NCBI RefSeq assembly: GCF_001613805.1
Contig: NZ_LPVY01000005.1
Span: forward strand, 124,001 to 188,000
Direction: 5' to 3'
Origin: Thalassospira lucentensis
Lineage (GTDB): Bacteria; Pseudomonadota; Alphaproteobacteria; Rhodospirillales; Thalassospiraceae
DNA: 64,000 bases
Below the pieces are notes generated by a model. That model saw nothing but the letters and a program-made list of their open reading frames with translations, did no database searches and was not told the origin of the DNA. Below, piece by piece: positions 17,870 to 26,769 of the stretch; the first letter of the stretch is position 1; the number at the start of each line of letters is the position of its first letter. Both the position numbers and the translations under genes were made by a program.

Positions 17870-19119
17870 ACGAACAATCGCCCCTGAACGGCAAGATCAC
17901 CGTGATCGGCATTGGCGAAGACGGTTATGACGGACTAAGCACGATTGCCCGTCAGATACTTGAAACCGCCAGCGTGATCTTTGGCGGCAAACGCCATATC
18001 GCCATGCTGCCCGGATCAAATATTGCCATCCAGAACAGCTGGATTACCCCGTTCGAAGCCAATATGCCCCTGATCGAGGATTGCCTTGATCAGAACCCGG
18101 TTATCCTGGCCAGTGGCGACCCGATGTTGTTTGGTGTCGGCAACACACTTGTCAATTATTTCGGTTCCAAATCAATTACCGTAATCCCGCATCCCTCCAG
18201 CATCAGTCTGGCAGCCGCCCGCATGGGCTGGGCACTTGCCGAATGCGATGTGATCACGTTGCACGGGCGCGAACCGGAAATCCTGCGATCGCGCCTGTGC
18301 CCGCGCGGTAAACTGATTGCGCTTAGTGCCGATGGCAGTACCCCTGCACTGGTGGCGGTTATGCTGTGCGAAGCCGGCTACGATCAAAGCCAAATGACGA
18401 TTTGCGAACGGCTGGGTGGCACACAGGAACGCATCACCACCCAAACCGCACAGACATGGCAATCCACCGCAACCTCAATGCCCGATGTCAAACCCGTCGA
18501 TCCGCTGAACCTGATCATGATTGATCTGGTGGCCGGGCCCAAAAGCCGCGTTCTGGGCAATGGTGCTGGTCTGCCCGATGATGCCTTCATCCATGACGGC
18601 ATGATCACCAAATCGGAAATTCGCGCCCAGACACTGGCATCCCTTGCGCCATGGCGCGACGCCATGCTTTGGGATCTGGGGGCCGGCTGCGGTTCGATTT
18701 CCATTGAATGGATGCGTGCTGGCGGTCAGGCCATCGCCATTGAACGCGATGCAAAACGGTGCGATCTGATCGGCAAGAATGCCATCCGCCTTGGCACACC
18801 CGATCTGGTCATCCGCCAAAAGGCAATCGAGAACGCAATTGCCTTCGCCGATCAGCTCCCGACACCCGATGCGATTTTTGTCGGCGGTGGTATTACGACC
18901 CCCGGTCTGATGGATCGGTGCTGGGATATCCTGCCGATGCATGGGCGGCTGGTGGCCAATACGGTCACGCTGGAAGGCGAAGAAGAATTATTACGGTTCT
19001 ATAATAAAAAGGGTGGCACCCTGTCGCGCCTGTCGGTTTCCCGGCTAGTTCCACGCGGCAGTTTCAGGGGCTGGAGCAACCTTGCCCCCGTCACCCACTA
19101 TGTCGGAGTAAAAGTATGA
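17866..19119 (+). CDS. cobL: Precorrin-6Y C5,15-methyltransferase (decarboxylating), CbiE-CbiT fusion
   Basis: Methylates C5 and C15 and decarboxylates the C12 acetate to give precorrin-8. The N-terminal about 210 residues are a tetrapyrrole methylase of CbiE type (ITVIGIGEDGYDGLS, VILASGDPMLFGVGNTL). The C-terminal half is CbiT-like with the SAM loop WDLGAGCGSISIEWMR and AIERDAKRCDLIGKNA. At 417 residues it is full length. AAGGGGG lies 7 bases before the start; the end overlaps cobI by 4 bases. Confidence 0.96.
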   Translation: MNEQSPLNGKITVIGIGEDGYDGLSTIARQILETASVIFGGKRHIAMLPGSNIAIQNSWITPFEANMPLIEDCLDQNPVILASGDPMLFGVGNTLVNYFGSKSITVIPHPSSISLAAARMGWALAECDVITLHGREPEILRSRLCPRGKLIALSADGSTPALVAVMLCEAGYDQSQMTICERLGGTQERITTQTAQTWQSTATSMPDVKPVDPLNLIMIDLVAGPKSRVLGNGAGLPDDAFIHDGMITKSEIRAQTLASLAPWRDAMLWDLGAGCGSISIEWMRAGGQAIAIERDAKRCDLIGKNAIRLGTPDLVIRQKAIENAIAFADQLPTPDAIFVGGGITTPGLMDRCWDILPMHGRLVANTVTLEGEEELLRFYNKKGGTLSRLSVSRLVPRGSFRGWSNLAPVTHYVGVKV

Positions 19120-19856
19120 GCGACGCGGCCACCACACCCGCCAGCGCATTGCCCGTGGCGGGTACGGCCTATGGCCTTGGCATCGGGCCGGGCGAACCCG
19201 ACCTGATCACGCTCAAAGCCTATAATATCCTGCAAAAGGCAGATGTGATTGCCTATCCCGCCCTCGAAGACGGTGCCAGTCTGGCCCGCCAGATCGTCGC
19301 CCCGCATGTCCCCGATGGCCGGATCGAAATTGCCATTCGCATCACCATGGGCCAGCCCGCCGACCCGATCTATGATGCCGCCGCCCTTGAAATCGGCGAA
19401 TATCTGAAAGCCGGAAAAAGCGTTGCAGTCCTGTGCGAAGGCGATCCGTTCTTCTATGGCAGCTTCATGTATCTGTTTGGCCGCCTGGCCGAGGCCGGGC
19501 ATCCGGTTCAAACCGTGCCGGGCGTCAGTTCAATGATGGCCTGTGCTGCCCAGCTTGGCGCACCGCTTGCCGCCAGAAACGATGTGTTGCAGGTCATTCC
19601 GGGACCCTTATCCGAAGAACGGCTGCGCGCGCAGCTTGGCGATACCGATGCGGCCGCCATCATCAAACTTGGCCGCCACTTCGCCAAGGTCCGAAAGGTG
19701 ATCGAAGAACTTGGCCTGACTGACCGGGCGCGCTATATCGAACGCGCGACGCTTGAAACCCAGAAAATGGTCCCGCTTGGTGACCTTCCGGAAGATGCCA
19801 TCGCACCCTATTTCTCGATGATCCTGATCCACCGTCGCGGAGATGCATGGCGATGA
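19116..19856 (+). CDS. cobI: Precorrin-2 C20-methyltransferase
   Basis: Transfers a methyl from S-adenosylmethionine to C20 of precorrin-2. The 246-residue tetrapyrrole methylase shows AYGLGIGPGEPDLITLKA, VAVLCEGDPFFYGSFMYLF and VPGVSSMMACAAQLG. GGAG precedes the ATG by 7 bases. Its stop lies inside the start of the downstream cbiG::cobJ fusion, in line with an operon. Confidence 0.96.
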   Translation: MSDAATTPASALPVAGTAYGLGIGPGEPDLITLKAYNILQKADVIAYPALEDGASLARQIVAPHVPDGRIEIAIRITMGQPADPIYDAAALEIGEYLKAGKSVAVLCEGDPFFYGSFMYLFGRLAEAGHPVQTVPGVSSMMACAAQLGAPLAARNDVLQVIPGPLSEERLRAQLGDTDAAAIIKLGRHFAKVRKVIEELGLTDRARYIERATLETQKMVPLGDLPEDAIAPYFSMILIHRRGDAWR

Positions 19857-21802
19857 CGACCCCGAATTCCCCCGACGCCAGCACGACCAACCCGATCCTG
19901 CCGACGGACCCGATTGCGCCGATTGCGGTCATCTGTCTAACGCAGCGTGCCCTTGCCACCGCCAAACGCATTACCGCAAACCTGCGGGGTGCATCAGTCC
20001 ACGGCCTGCGCACGCGCGTTTCGGCAAGTGATGTCGATGTCGCGTTCGATGATACCATTACACATCTGCAACAAACATTTTCAGCCGATCATGTGATTAT
20101 CGGTGTTTGCGCATCGGGCATCCTGATCCGCGCACTGGCGCCGCTTCTGGCCGGCAAATGGCAGGATGCGGCCGTTATCGCCGTCGATGAAGCTGGCAGC
20201 ACCTTTATTCCGCTTCTGGGCGGGCATCATGGCGGCAATCGGCTGGCACGCGATCTGGCCGAACGGCTGGGCGGGCAGGCGGCGATCACCACGCCCGGCG
20301 ATGCGATGCTGGGACTGACCCTTGATGAGCCCCCTGTCGGCTGGCATCTTGCCAATCCACAGAACGCCAAACCGGCTACCGCCGCCCTTCTGGCCGGTGA
20401 AACCGCCCGGTTCGAGATCGAGGCAGGATCGGCGGCCTGGCTGACCAACAGCAATATCGAACGCAGCGACACCGGCAAGGTCGTCATTCGCACCACCGCT
20501 AAGGCGATGGAAATGAATAGCGACGACAGGAACAATTACGAGATTGTCTATCACCCGCCGGTTCTGGCGCTTGGCGTCGGATGCGAACGTCATTGTGAAC
20601 CGGACGAGCTGATCAAACTCGCAACCGAAACTCTTGCCGAAAATGGCCTGAGCGCGCAAAGCGTTGCCTGCGTGGCATCCATCGATCTCAAGGCCGATGA
20701 AGCCGCTGTTCACGCACTGGCCGATCATCTGGGCGTCCCGGCACGTTTTTATGACGCTGAAACATTGGAAGCCGAAGCCCCCCGCCTTGCCAATCCGTCC
20801 GACATTGTCTTTGCCGAAACCGGCTGCCACGGCGTTGCTGAGGGCGCGGCACTTGCCACGATCGGCAAGGACGGCACCCTGATCGTTTCGAAACAGAAAT
20901 CAAAACGGGCCACCTGTGCCATCGGGCTTGCCAGCAATGATATCGACCCGATGCAATCCGGTCGACCGCAGGGACGTCTGTCGATTGTCGGCATTGGTCC
21001 CGGACAGACCGGCTGGCGCAGCCCCGAAGCCAGTAGCCTGATTTCGCGTGCCACCGATATTGTCGGCTATCAGATGTATCTTGATCTGCTGGGACCGCTG
21101 ATTGACGGCAAATCCTGCCATCATTCCGACCTTGGTGCCGAAGAAGCCCGTGCCCGACACGCACTTGAACTGGCCACCACCGGCAGGGACGTCGCCCTGA
21201 TTGGATCCGGCGATGCTGGGATTTACGCGCTGGCGACCCTTGTGTTCGAACTGCTTGATCGCGAAGATCGTTCTGACTGGAACCGCGTTGCCGTGCAGGT
21301 ATCGCCGGGCATTTCCGCCCTTCAGGCCGCCGCATCACGGATCGGTGCGCCACTGGGGCATGATTTCTGCGCGATATCGCTTTCTGACCTTCTGACCCCG
21401 CGCGAAGATATCCTGCGTCGTCTCAGGGCCGCGGGCGAGGGTGATTTTGTCATTGCCTTCTATAATCCGGTATCCAAACGCCGCCGTGATCTTCTGGCAC
21501 AGGCGCGCGACATCCTGCTTGAACATCGCGGGCCGGAAACACCGGTTGTGTTGGGTCGGCAGCTTGGTCGCCCAGACGAGGAAATCACGGTCGTTCCGCT
21601 TGCGAAACTTGAAGTCGACATGGTCGATATGCTGACCACCGTTCTGGTCGGATCGAGTAACAGCCGCCATATCACACGTGGTGAAAACAGCTGGGTCTAT
21701 ACCCCGCGTGGCTATGCCAAAAAGGGCCCGGACGCAGCCAATGCACCCGTCCACAGCCTCGATAACTCCAAGAATGACCCCAAAAACGATAAGGCAAACT
21801 GA
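19847..21802 (+). CDS. cobJ: CbiG-CobJ fusion: cobalt-precorrin-5A hydrolase-like domains plus precorrin-3B C17-methyltransferase
   Basis: A 651-residue fusion. Residues about 25-200 are CbiG N-terminal-like (VIIGVCASGILIRALAPLL, LLGGHHGGNRLARDLAERLGG). Residues about 240-365 are CbiG C-terminal/CobE-like (LALGVGCERHCEPDEL, DIVFAETGCHGVAEGAAL). From residue 376 is CobJ (LSIVGIGPGQTGWRSPEA, VALIGSGDAGIYAL, VSPGISALQAAASRIGAPLGHDFC), which methylates C17 with ring contraction. CbiG opens the lactone and removes acetaldehyde in the cobalt-first pathway; what it does here is inferred. ATG 19853 is an alternative start giving an ATGA overlap with cobI. Confidence 0.93.
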   Translation: MAMTTPNSPDASTTNPILPTDPIAPIAVICLTQRALATAKRITANLRGASVHGLRTRVSASDVDVAFDDTITHLQQTFSADHVIIGVCASGILIRALAPLLAGKWQDAAVIAVDEAGSTFIPLLGGHHGGNRLARDLAERLGGQAAITTPGDAMLGLTLDEPPVGWHLANPQNAKPATAALLAGETARFEIEAGSAAWLTNSNIERSDTGKVVIRTTAKAMEMNSDDRNNYEIVYHPPVLALGVGCERHCEPDELIKLATETLAENGLSAQSVACVASIDLKADEAAVHALADHLGVPARFYDAETLEAEAPRLANPSDIVFAETGCHGVAEGAALATIGKDGTLIVSKQKSKRATCAIGLASNDIDPMQSGRPQGRLSIVGIGPGQTGWRSPEASSLISRATDIVGYQMYLDLLGPLIDGKSCHHSDLGAEEARARHALELATTGRDVALIGSGDAGIYALATLVFELLDREDRSDWNRVAVQVSPGISALQAAASRIGAPLGHDFCAISLSDLLTPREDILRRLRAAGEGDFVIAFYNPVSKRRRDLLAQARDILLEHRGPETPVVLGRQLGRPDEEITVVPLAKLEVDMVDMLTTVLVGSSNSRHITRGENSWVYTPRGYAKKGPDAANAPVHSLDNSKNDPKNDKAN

Positions 21803-22563
21803 TGACCGTTCATTTTATCGGTGCCGGCCCCGGCGCCCCCGATCTGATCACCGTTCGCGGGCTTAAACTGATCGAAAAATGTCCGGTCTGTCTCTATGCC
21901 GGATCGCTCGTGCCCGAGGAAATCGTCAAATCTGCCCCTGATGGTGCGCGCGTGATTGATACCGCACCAATGAACCTTGATGAAATTCTGGCCGAGATTG
22001 AAACGGCCCACGCCGCAGGGCAGGATGTCGCACGCGTGCATTCCGGTGATCCGTCGATCTATGGCGCGATTGCCGAACAGATCCGCAGGCTTGATGACCT
22101 TGGCATTCCCTATGACATCACGCCTGGCGTTTCGGCCTATGCCGCCACCGCCGCCGAACTGGGGGCGGAGCTGACGCTGCCCGATATTTCGCAAACCGTG
22201 ATCCTGACGCGCACCGCCATGCGGTCATCCGCCATGCCCGAAGGCGAAAGCTTGGCCGAACTTGGCCGTTCGCGGGCCACGCTTGCAGTGCATCTGTCGA
22301 TCAATAATCTAGTCAATGTTGTCCGTGATCTGGTGCCGCATTACGGCGAGGATTGCCCGGTGGTGGTTGCTTATCGCGTCACCTGGCCCGATCAGCAATT
22401 CATCCACGGGACGCTTGGCGATATCCGCGCCAAGGTCAAAGGCAGCGGCATCACACGGACCGCCCTGATCATGGTGGGCGAGGTCTTTGGGCGTAAGGAT
22501 TTCACCGATTCCCGCCTGTATGCCGCCGATCACACTCATGTCTTGCGGCCGGCAAAACCGTAA
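21802..22563 (+). CDS. cobM: Precorrin-4 C11-methyltransferase
   Basis: Methylates C11 of precorrin-4 to give precorrin-5. The 253-residue protein starts with VHFIGAGPGAPDLITVRGLKLI and has CPVCLYAGSLVP, VARVHSGDPSIYGAIAEQ and ITPGVSAYAATAAELGAELTLP, all typical of CobM/CbiF. AAGG lies 7 bases before the ATG; the TGATG junction with cobJ indicates translational coupling. Last gene of the cobalamin run. Confidence 0.96.
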   Translation: MTVHFIGAGPGAPDLITVRGLKLIEKCPVCLYAGSLVPEEIVKSAPDGARVIDTAPMNLDEILAEIETAHAAGQDVARVHSGDPSIYGAIAEQIRRLDDLGIPYDITPGVSAYAATAAELGAELTLPDISQTVILTRTAMRSSAMPEGESLAELGRSRATLAVHLSINNLVNVVRDLVPHYGEDCPVVVAYRVTWPDQQFIHGTLGDIRAKVKGSGITRTALIMVGEVFGRKDFTDSRLYAADHTHVLRPAKP

Positions 22564-22672
22564 CCGAACTGTAAAGCGCCCGTTTTTTACGCAATCAACA
22601 AAACACGCCAGTTCAATTTTTCATCAAACCGTTATTTTGCCGAAAAAAGAATCATTTCAACCGTGAACATGC

Positions 22673-22702
22673 TTGACCGCCCCTTGCGACACCGCCTTTA
22701 AT
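22673..22702 (+). promoter_or_regulatory. Candidate sigma-70-type promoter of the Anbu operon
   Basis: TTGACC, an 18-base spacer and TTTAAT lie 26 bases ahead of the ATP-grasp gene start. No other feature occupies this 164-base gap. The match is by eye only. Confidence 0.4.
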
Positions 22703-22727
22703 CAAGGGATAAGCAAGGGGAGTGTGC

Positions 22728-24131
22728 ATGTTCAACGAAATGATGATGAACGATGAAGTACGCGAACCTTATCGCGCACTGGTTGACTGGATGGAGGCCA
22801 GCGGGCCTGAAACCCTCCAGCAGAAGCGACTTGAGGCAGAAACACTCTTTCGCAAAATCGGCATCACCTTCGCGGTCTATGGCGAAGGTGGCGATCCGGA
22901 ACGGCTGATTCCGTTCGATCTTATTCCACGCATTTTCACCGCCACGGAATGGCGCAAGCTTGAACGCGGCGTCAAGCAGCGCGCACGCGCGCTCAACACC
23001 TTCCTTTACGATGTCTATCACAACGCTGAAATCATCAAGGCCGGGATCATACCCGCCGATCTGGTGTTCAAGAATGCCGCGTTTGAACCGGCCGTGATCG
23101 GCATTGATCCGCCGCGGAAGGTTTACAGTCACATTGTCGGTGTTGATGTCGTGCGCGTCGGGCCGGATGATTTCTATGTGCTGGAAGATAACTGCCGCAC
23201 CCCGTCGGGCGTGTCTTACATGCTCGAAAACCGCGAAATCATGATGCGGATGTTCCCGGAACTGTTTTCGAAATTACGGATCGAGCCGGTCGAAAGCTAT
23301 CCGGACATGCTCCATAAAACGCTCAAAAGCATTGCTCCCAAACGGTGTGATCGAGAACCCAATATCGTGGTCCTCACACCGGGTGCGATGAACAGCGCCT
23401 ATTACGAACATTCCTTCCTTGCCGACCAGATGGGTGTTGAACTTGTCGAAGGTCAGGATCTGTTCGTTTCCGAAGGCCGCGTCTATATGCGCACAACGCG
23501 CGGGCCCGCCCGGGTTGATGTGATCTATCGCCGGATTGATGATGCCTTTATTGATCCGCTGTGTTTCCGGCCCGATTCCGTGCTGGGCGTTCCTGGCCTG
23601 ATGAATGTTTATCGATCAGGCGGGGTTGCCATCTGCTCGGCCCCCGGCGCCGGTGTCGCCGATGACAAGGCGATCTATACCTATGTCCCGGACATGATCC
23701 GGTTCTACCTTGGGCAGGAACCGATCCTGAACAATGTCCCGACATGGAAATGTGCCAATCCCGATGATCTGAAATATGTGCTGGAAAATCTTGGTGAACT
23801 GGTCGTCAAGGAAGTCCACGGTTCGGGCGGGTACGGCATGCTGGTTGGCCCGGCTTCCACCAAGGAAGAGCAGACCACCTACGCCGAACGCATCAAGGCC
23901 GATCCGGGTGATTTCATTGCCCAGCCAACTCTTGCCCTTTCCGCCTGCCCGACCTTCGTTGAAAGTGGCATCGCCCCACGCCATGTCGATTTCCGGCCCT
24001 TCTGCCTTGTCGGCGATGACATTCGCCTGACTCCGGGCGGTTTGACCCGTGTGGCCATGCGCGAAGGATCACTTGTCGTGAACTCGTCGCAGGGTGGCGG
24101 GGTCAAGGACACATGGATCATGGCTGATTAG
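22728..24131 (+). CDS. Circularly permuted ATP-grasp protein of the Anbu operon
   Basis: A 467-residue CP_ATPgrasp type-2 protein. Hallmarks are YDVYHNAEIIKAGIIPADLV, GVDVVRVGPDDFYVLEDNCRTPSGVSYMLENR, VVLTPGAMNSAYYEHSFLADQMGVELVEGQDL, VIYRRIDD and the nucleotide-binding VVKEVHGSGGYGMLVGP. ATP-grasp enzymes join a carboxylate to an amine; the substrate is unknown. GGGGAG sits 5 bases before ATG 22728, which is better placed than a GTG two codons upstream. It heads a four-gene set with alpha-E, transglutaminase and Anbu proteins, a conserved neighbourhood thought to tag or modify peptides. Confidence 0.92.
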   Translation: MFNEMMMNDEVREPYRALVDWMEASGPETLQQKRLEAETLFRKIGITFAVYGEGGDPERLIPFDLIPRIFTATEWRKLERGVKQRARALNTFLYDVYHNAEIIKAGIIPADLVFKNAAFEPAVIGIDPPRKVYSHIVGVDVVRVGPDDFYVLEDNCRTPSGVSYMLENREIMMRMFPELFSKLRIEPVESYPDMLHKTLKSIAPKRCDREPNIVVLTPGAMNSAYYEHSFLADQMGVELVEGQDLFVSEGRVYMRTTRGPARVDVIYRRIDDAFIDPLCFRPDSVLGVPGLMNVYRSGGVAICSAPGAGVADDKAIYTYVPDMIRFYLGQEPILNNVPTWKCANPDDLKYVLENLGELVVKEVHGSGGYGMLVGPASTKEEQTTYAERIKADPGDFIAQPTLALSACPTFVESGIAPRHVDFRPFCLVGDDIRLTPGGLTRVAMREGSLVVNSSQGGGVKDTWIMAD

Positions 24132-24148
24132 GAAAAGGGAGGTCACAC

Positions 24149-25096
24149 ATGCTTAGTCGTACAGCTGACAACCTTTTCTGGTTGTCCCGTTACGTGGAAC
24201 GGGCCGAAAACATGGCCCGACTGATGGAAATGGGCTATCGCATGGCTCTGATGCCGGCCGCAGGCGACGGCAACCGGTCCGAATGGGCGTCGGTTCTTTC
24301 GGCATCGGGCTGCGCACAGGGCTATGATCCCGATATGCCGCTTCGTCAGGCCGAGGTCACCGATTACCTGATTTTCAATCGCGACAACCCGTCTTCGATC
24401 CTGAACTGCTTTGAAAATGCACGTGCCAATGCGCGCGCCATGCGCACCGCCATCACCGCTGAAATGTGGGAAGCATTAAACAATGCCCTGATGGAACTGC
24501 GCCGGACGGCAATGCATAATCTTGCAAAAACCGACCTGCCGGAATTCATCGACTGGGTCAAACGGCAGGGTGCACTGTTTCGCGGGGCAACCGATTCAAC
24601 AATCCTGCGCAACGACGGATACGATTTCATCCGTCTTGGGATTTTTATCGAACGCGCCGACAACACCGCACGATTGCTTGACGTGAAATATTATGTCCTG
24701 CTGCCGGAAACCAGCATGGTTGGCGATGGCGTCGATAATTACCAATGGACAACGGTTTTGCGGGCGGCATCGTCTTTGCGTGCCTTCCACTGGGTGTATC
24801 GCGATGACTATTCCCCCTATCGCATCGCGCACTTCCTGATCCTTAATCCGTTCAGCCCCCGGTCGCTGGCCCACTGTTCCGAACAGATCACCAACCATCT
24901 GGAACATCTGGCCCGCCATTACGGACAACGAAGCCCGGTGCACAGTCTGGCTGTGGAAACCTATTCACTGCTGACTCAAAGCCAGATGGAGGAAATTTTC
25001 AGCCAGGGCCTGCATGAATTCCTGTCGGACTTCCTGAAACGCAATCAAACCCTGTCATCGGCAATCGCCGAAACCTATTATTTCGGGGGCCAGTAA
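24149..25096 (+). CDS. Alpha-E domain protein (DUF403)
   Basis: A 315-residue helical protein of the alpha-E family, opening with the typical MLSRTADNLFWLSRYVERAENMARLMEMGYRM and containing FIRLGIFIERADNTARLLDVKYYVLLP and SSLRAFHWVYRDDYSPYRIAHFLILNPFSPRSL. The family has many conserved Glu and Arg residues but no known activity; it accompanies circularly permuted ATP-grasp proteins. GGGAGG precedes the ATG by 7 bases. It lies 17 bases after the ATP-grasp gene and 1 base before the transglutaminase gene. Confidence 0.92.
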   Translation: MLSRTADNLFWLSRYVERAENMARLMEMGYRMALMPAAGDGNRSEWASVLSASGCAQGYDPDMPLRQAEVTDYLIFNRDNPSSILNCFENARANARAMRTAITAEMWEALNNALMELRRTAMHNLAKTDLPEFIDWVKRQGALFRGATDSTILRNDGYDFIRLGIFIERADNTARLLDVKYYVLLPETSMVGDGVDNYQWTTVLRAASSLRAFHWVYRDDYSPYRIAHFLILNPFSPRSLAHCSEQITNHLEHLARHYGQRSPVHSLAVETYSLLTQSQMEEIFSQGLHEFLSDFLKRNQTLSSAIAETYYFGGQ

Positions 25097-25097
25097 G

Positions 25098-25916
25098 ATG
25101 CGCCTGACTGTTGAACATCGCACCCATTACCGATTTGCCCCTTCGGCCCGCTATGTGGTGCAAAGCCTTAAACTTACCCCGTCCATTTTTGACGGCCAAA
25201 AAGTCATCCGCTGGTCGATCAAGGCAGACGGATGCGTGATCAATTCCGAATTTGTCGATGGCAACGGCGATACCATCAGCACCCTGACCGCAAGCGGCCC
25301 GGTTGATTCCGTCGATGTCATCGTGTCTGGCGAAGTCGAAACCATTGATACCGCTGGTGTCCTGCGCGGGCATAGGGAACGTGCCTTTCCGGCGGTATTT
25401 CTGCGCTCGACCCCGGTCACCAAATCCAGCGCCGCCATCCGCAAAATGGCCACCAAGGTCGAAAAGAAAACCAGCGCGGATAACCTGCTTGAACGGGCCC
25501 ATGCCCTTTCAGCCGCCGTGTCTGACGCCGTCGCCTATGTCCCGGGCAGCACCCATGTCCATACCACCGCGGCCGATGCCCTGGCCGATGGTCAGGGTGT
25601 CTGTCAGGACCACGCCCATGTCATGATTTCGGCGGCCCGCCATCTTGGCATTCCCGCGCGCTATGTATCGGGTTATCTATTTGCCGATCAGGATGGCAAA
25701 TCACACGAAGCATCCCATGCATGGGCGGAACTGCATTTGCCCGAACTCGGCTGGGTCGGGTTTGACCCGGCAAACCGCTGCTGCCCGACCGATTATTATA
25801 TTCGTCTGGGGTCTGGACTTGATGCGCAGGGTGCCACACCTATACGGGGTGTACATACTGGTGGTGCGAACGAGAATTTGGATGTAACAGTCATCGTTGC
25901 GCAATCACAGCAATAG
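25098..25916 (+). CDS. Transglutaminase-like cysteine peptidase of the Anbu operon
   Basis: A 272-residue protein with an N-terminal bacterial transglutaminase beta domain (MRLTVEHRTHYRFAPSARYVVQSLKLTPS) and a papain-fold core. The catalytic triad is readable: GQGVCQDHAHV (Cys169), ASHAWAELHLPELGW (His207) and FDPANR (Asp223). Such proteins hydrolyse or transfer amide bonds. With an ATP-grasp partner, one could form and the other break the same amide linkage; this is inference. No signal peptide, so cytoplasmic like Anbu. Confidence 0.92.
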   Translation: MRLTVEHRTHYRFAPSARYVVQSLKLTPSIFDGQKVIRWSIKADGCVINSEFVDGNGDTISTLTASGPVDSVDVIVSGEVETIDTAGVLRGHRERAFPAVFLRSTPVTKSSAAIRKMATKVEKKTSADNLLERAHALSAAVSDAVAYVPGSTHVHTTAADALADGQGVCQDHAHVMISAARHLGIPARYVSGYLFADQDGKSHEASHAWAELHLPELGWVGFDPANRCCPTDYYIRLGSGLDAQGATPIRGVHTGGANENLDVTVIVAQSQQ

Positions 25917-25935
25917 CCGGACCCGAGAATAGAAG

Positions 25936-26682
25936 ATGACCTACTGCGTGGGCTTGATGCTTGATGAGGGGATGGTATTCCTCTCCGACACCCGAACCAA
26001 TGCCGGGCTCGATAACATTTCGCGTTATCGCAAGATGTTCACCTGGGAAGTCCCCGGTGAACGCGCCATCGTGGCGCTGACCGCAGGGAACCTTGCCATC
26101 ACACAGGCCGTGATGAGCACCCTTCAGGAAGCCATCGACAACCCGGCAACCGAACCGGGCGACTGTATCCTGAGCGCACCCAGCATGTTCCGCGTTGCCG
26201 AACTGATGGGCGAGGCGATGCAGAAAGTGCAGCACAAATATCAGGACACGCTTGAACAGCGCAAGGAAAGCAGCTCGGCCTCGATCATGGTCGGTGGGCA
26301 ACGTAAAGGCGGGGCGCAACGCCTGTTTCTGGTATATGCGGCGGGCAACTTTATAGAGGCCACCGAAGACACGCCCTACCTTCAGATCGGCGAACATAAA
26401 TACGGCAAACCGATCCTTGATCGCGTGATCACCCCGGAAACGCCGATTGCCGACGGCGTCAAAGCCGCTTTGCTGTCGATGGATTCAACATTGCGATCCA
26501 ATCTGTCAGTCGGCATGCCGCTTGATCTTGCCGTCCTGCCCGAAGGATCATGCCATTTCTCCGAACATCGGCGGATTGAGGCCGAAGATGCCGGCTTCAA
26601 GGCCCTTTCGGACGCATGGTCGCAGGCATTGCGCGAAGCATTCGCTGATATGCCTGACGAACATTGTGCGCCGGACTGCTAA
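25936..26682 (+). CDS. Anbu, proteasome-like Ntn-hydrolase
   Basis: A 248-residue relative of proteasome beta subunits and HslV (ancestral beta subunit). Removal of Met1 exposes Thr2 as nucleophile (MTYCVGLMLDEG); Asp18 (FLSDTRTN) and Lys33 (SRYRKMF) are in the places of the proteasome Asp17/Lys33. Anbu assembles into helical or ring-like oligomers in species where it has been studied, and its substrates are unclear. It closes the operon with the ATP-grasp, alpha-E and transglutaminase genes, 19 bases after the last. Confidence 0.94.
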   Translation: MTYCVGLMLDEGMVFLSDTRTNAGLDNISRYRKMFTWEVPGERAIVALTAGNLAITQAVMSTLQEAIDNPATEPGDCILSAPSMFRVAELMGEAMQKVQHKYQDTLEQRKESSSASIMVGGQRKGGAQRLFLVYAAGNFIEATEDTPYLQIGEHKYGKPILDRVITPETPIADGVKAALLSMDSTLRSNLSVGMPLDLAVLPEGSCHFSEHRRIEAEDAGFKALSDAWSQALREAFADMPDEHCAPDC

Positions 26683-26755
26683 ACAAACCTTCTGATATCG
26701 CACGATTAATTTACCGGTTACGGATATGCGCGCTCGACAAAATCGGGCGCGCAAA

Positions 26756-26765
26756 TTATCTATAA
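26756..26765 (+). promoter_or_regulatory. BioR box just upstream of bioR
   Basis: TTATCTATAA matches the known BioR operator pattern TTATMKATAA perfectly. It ends 4 bases before the bioR ATG, so a bound repressor would block its own gene. It occupies the place where a ribosome site would be expected. Confidence 0.85.
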
Positions 26766-26769
26766 AATC

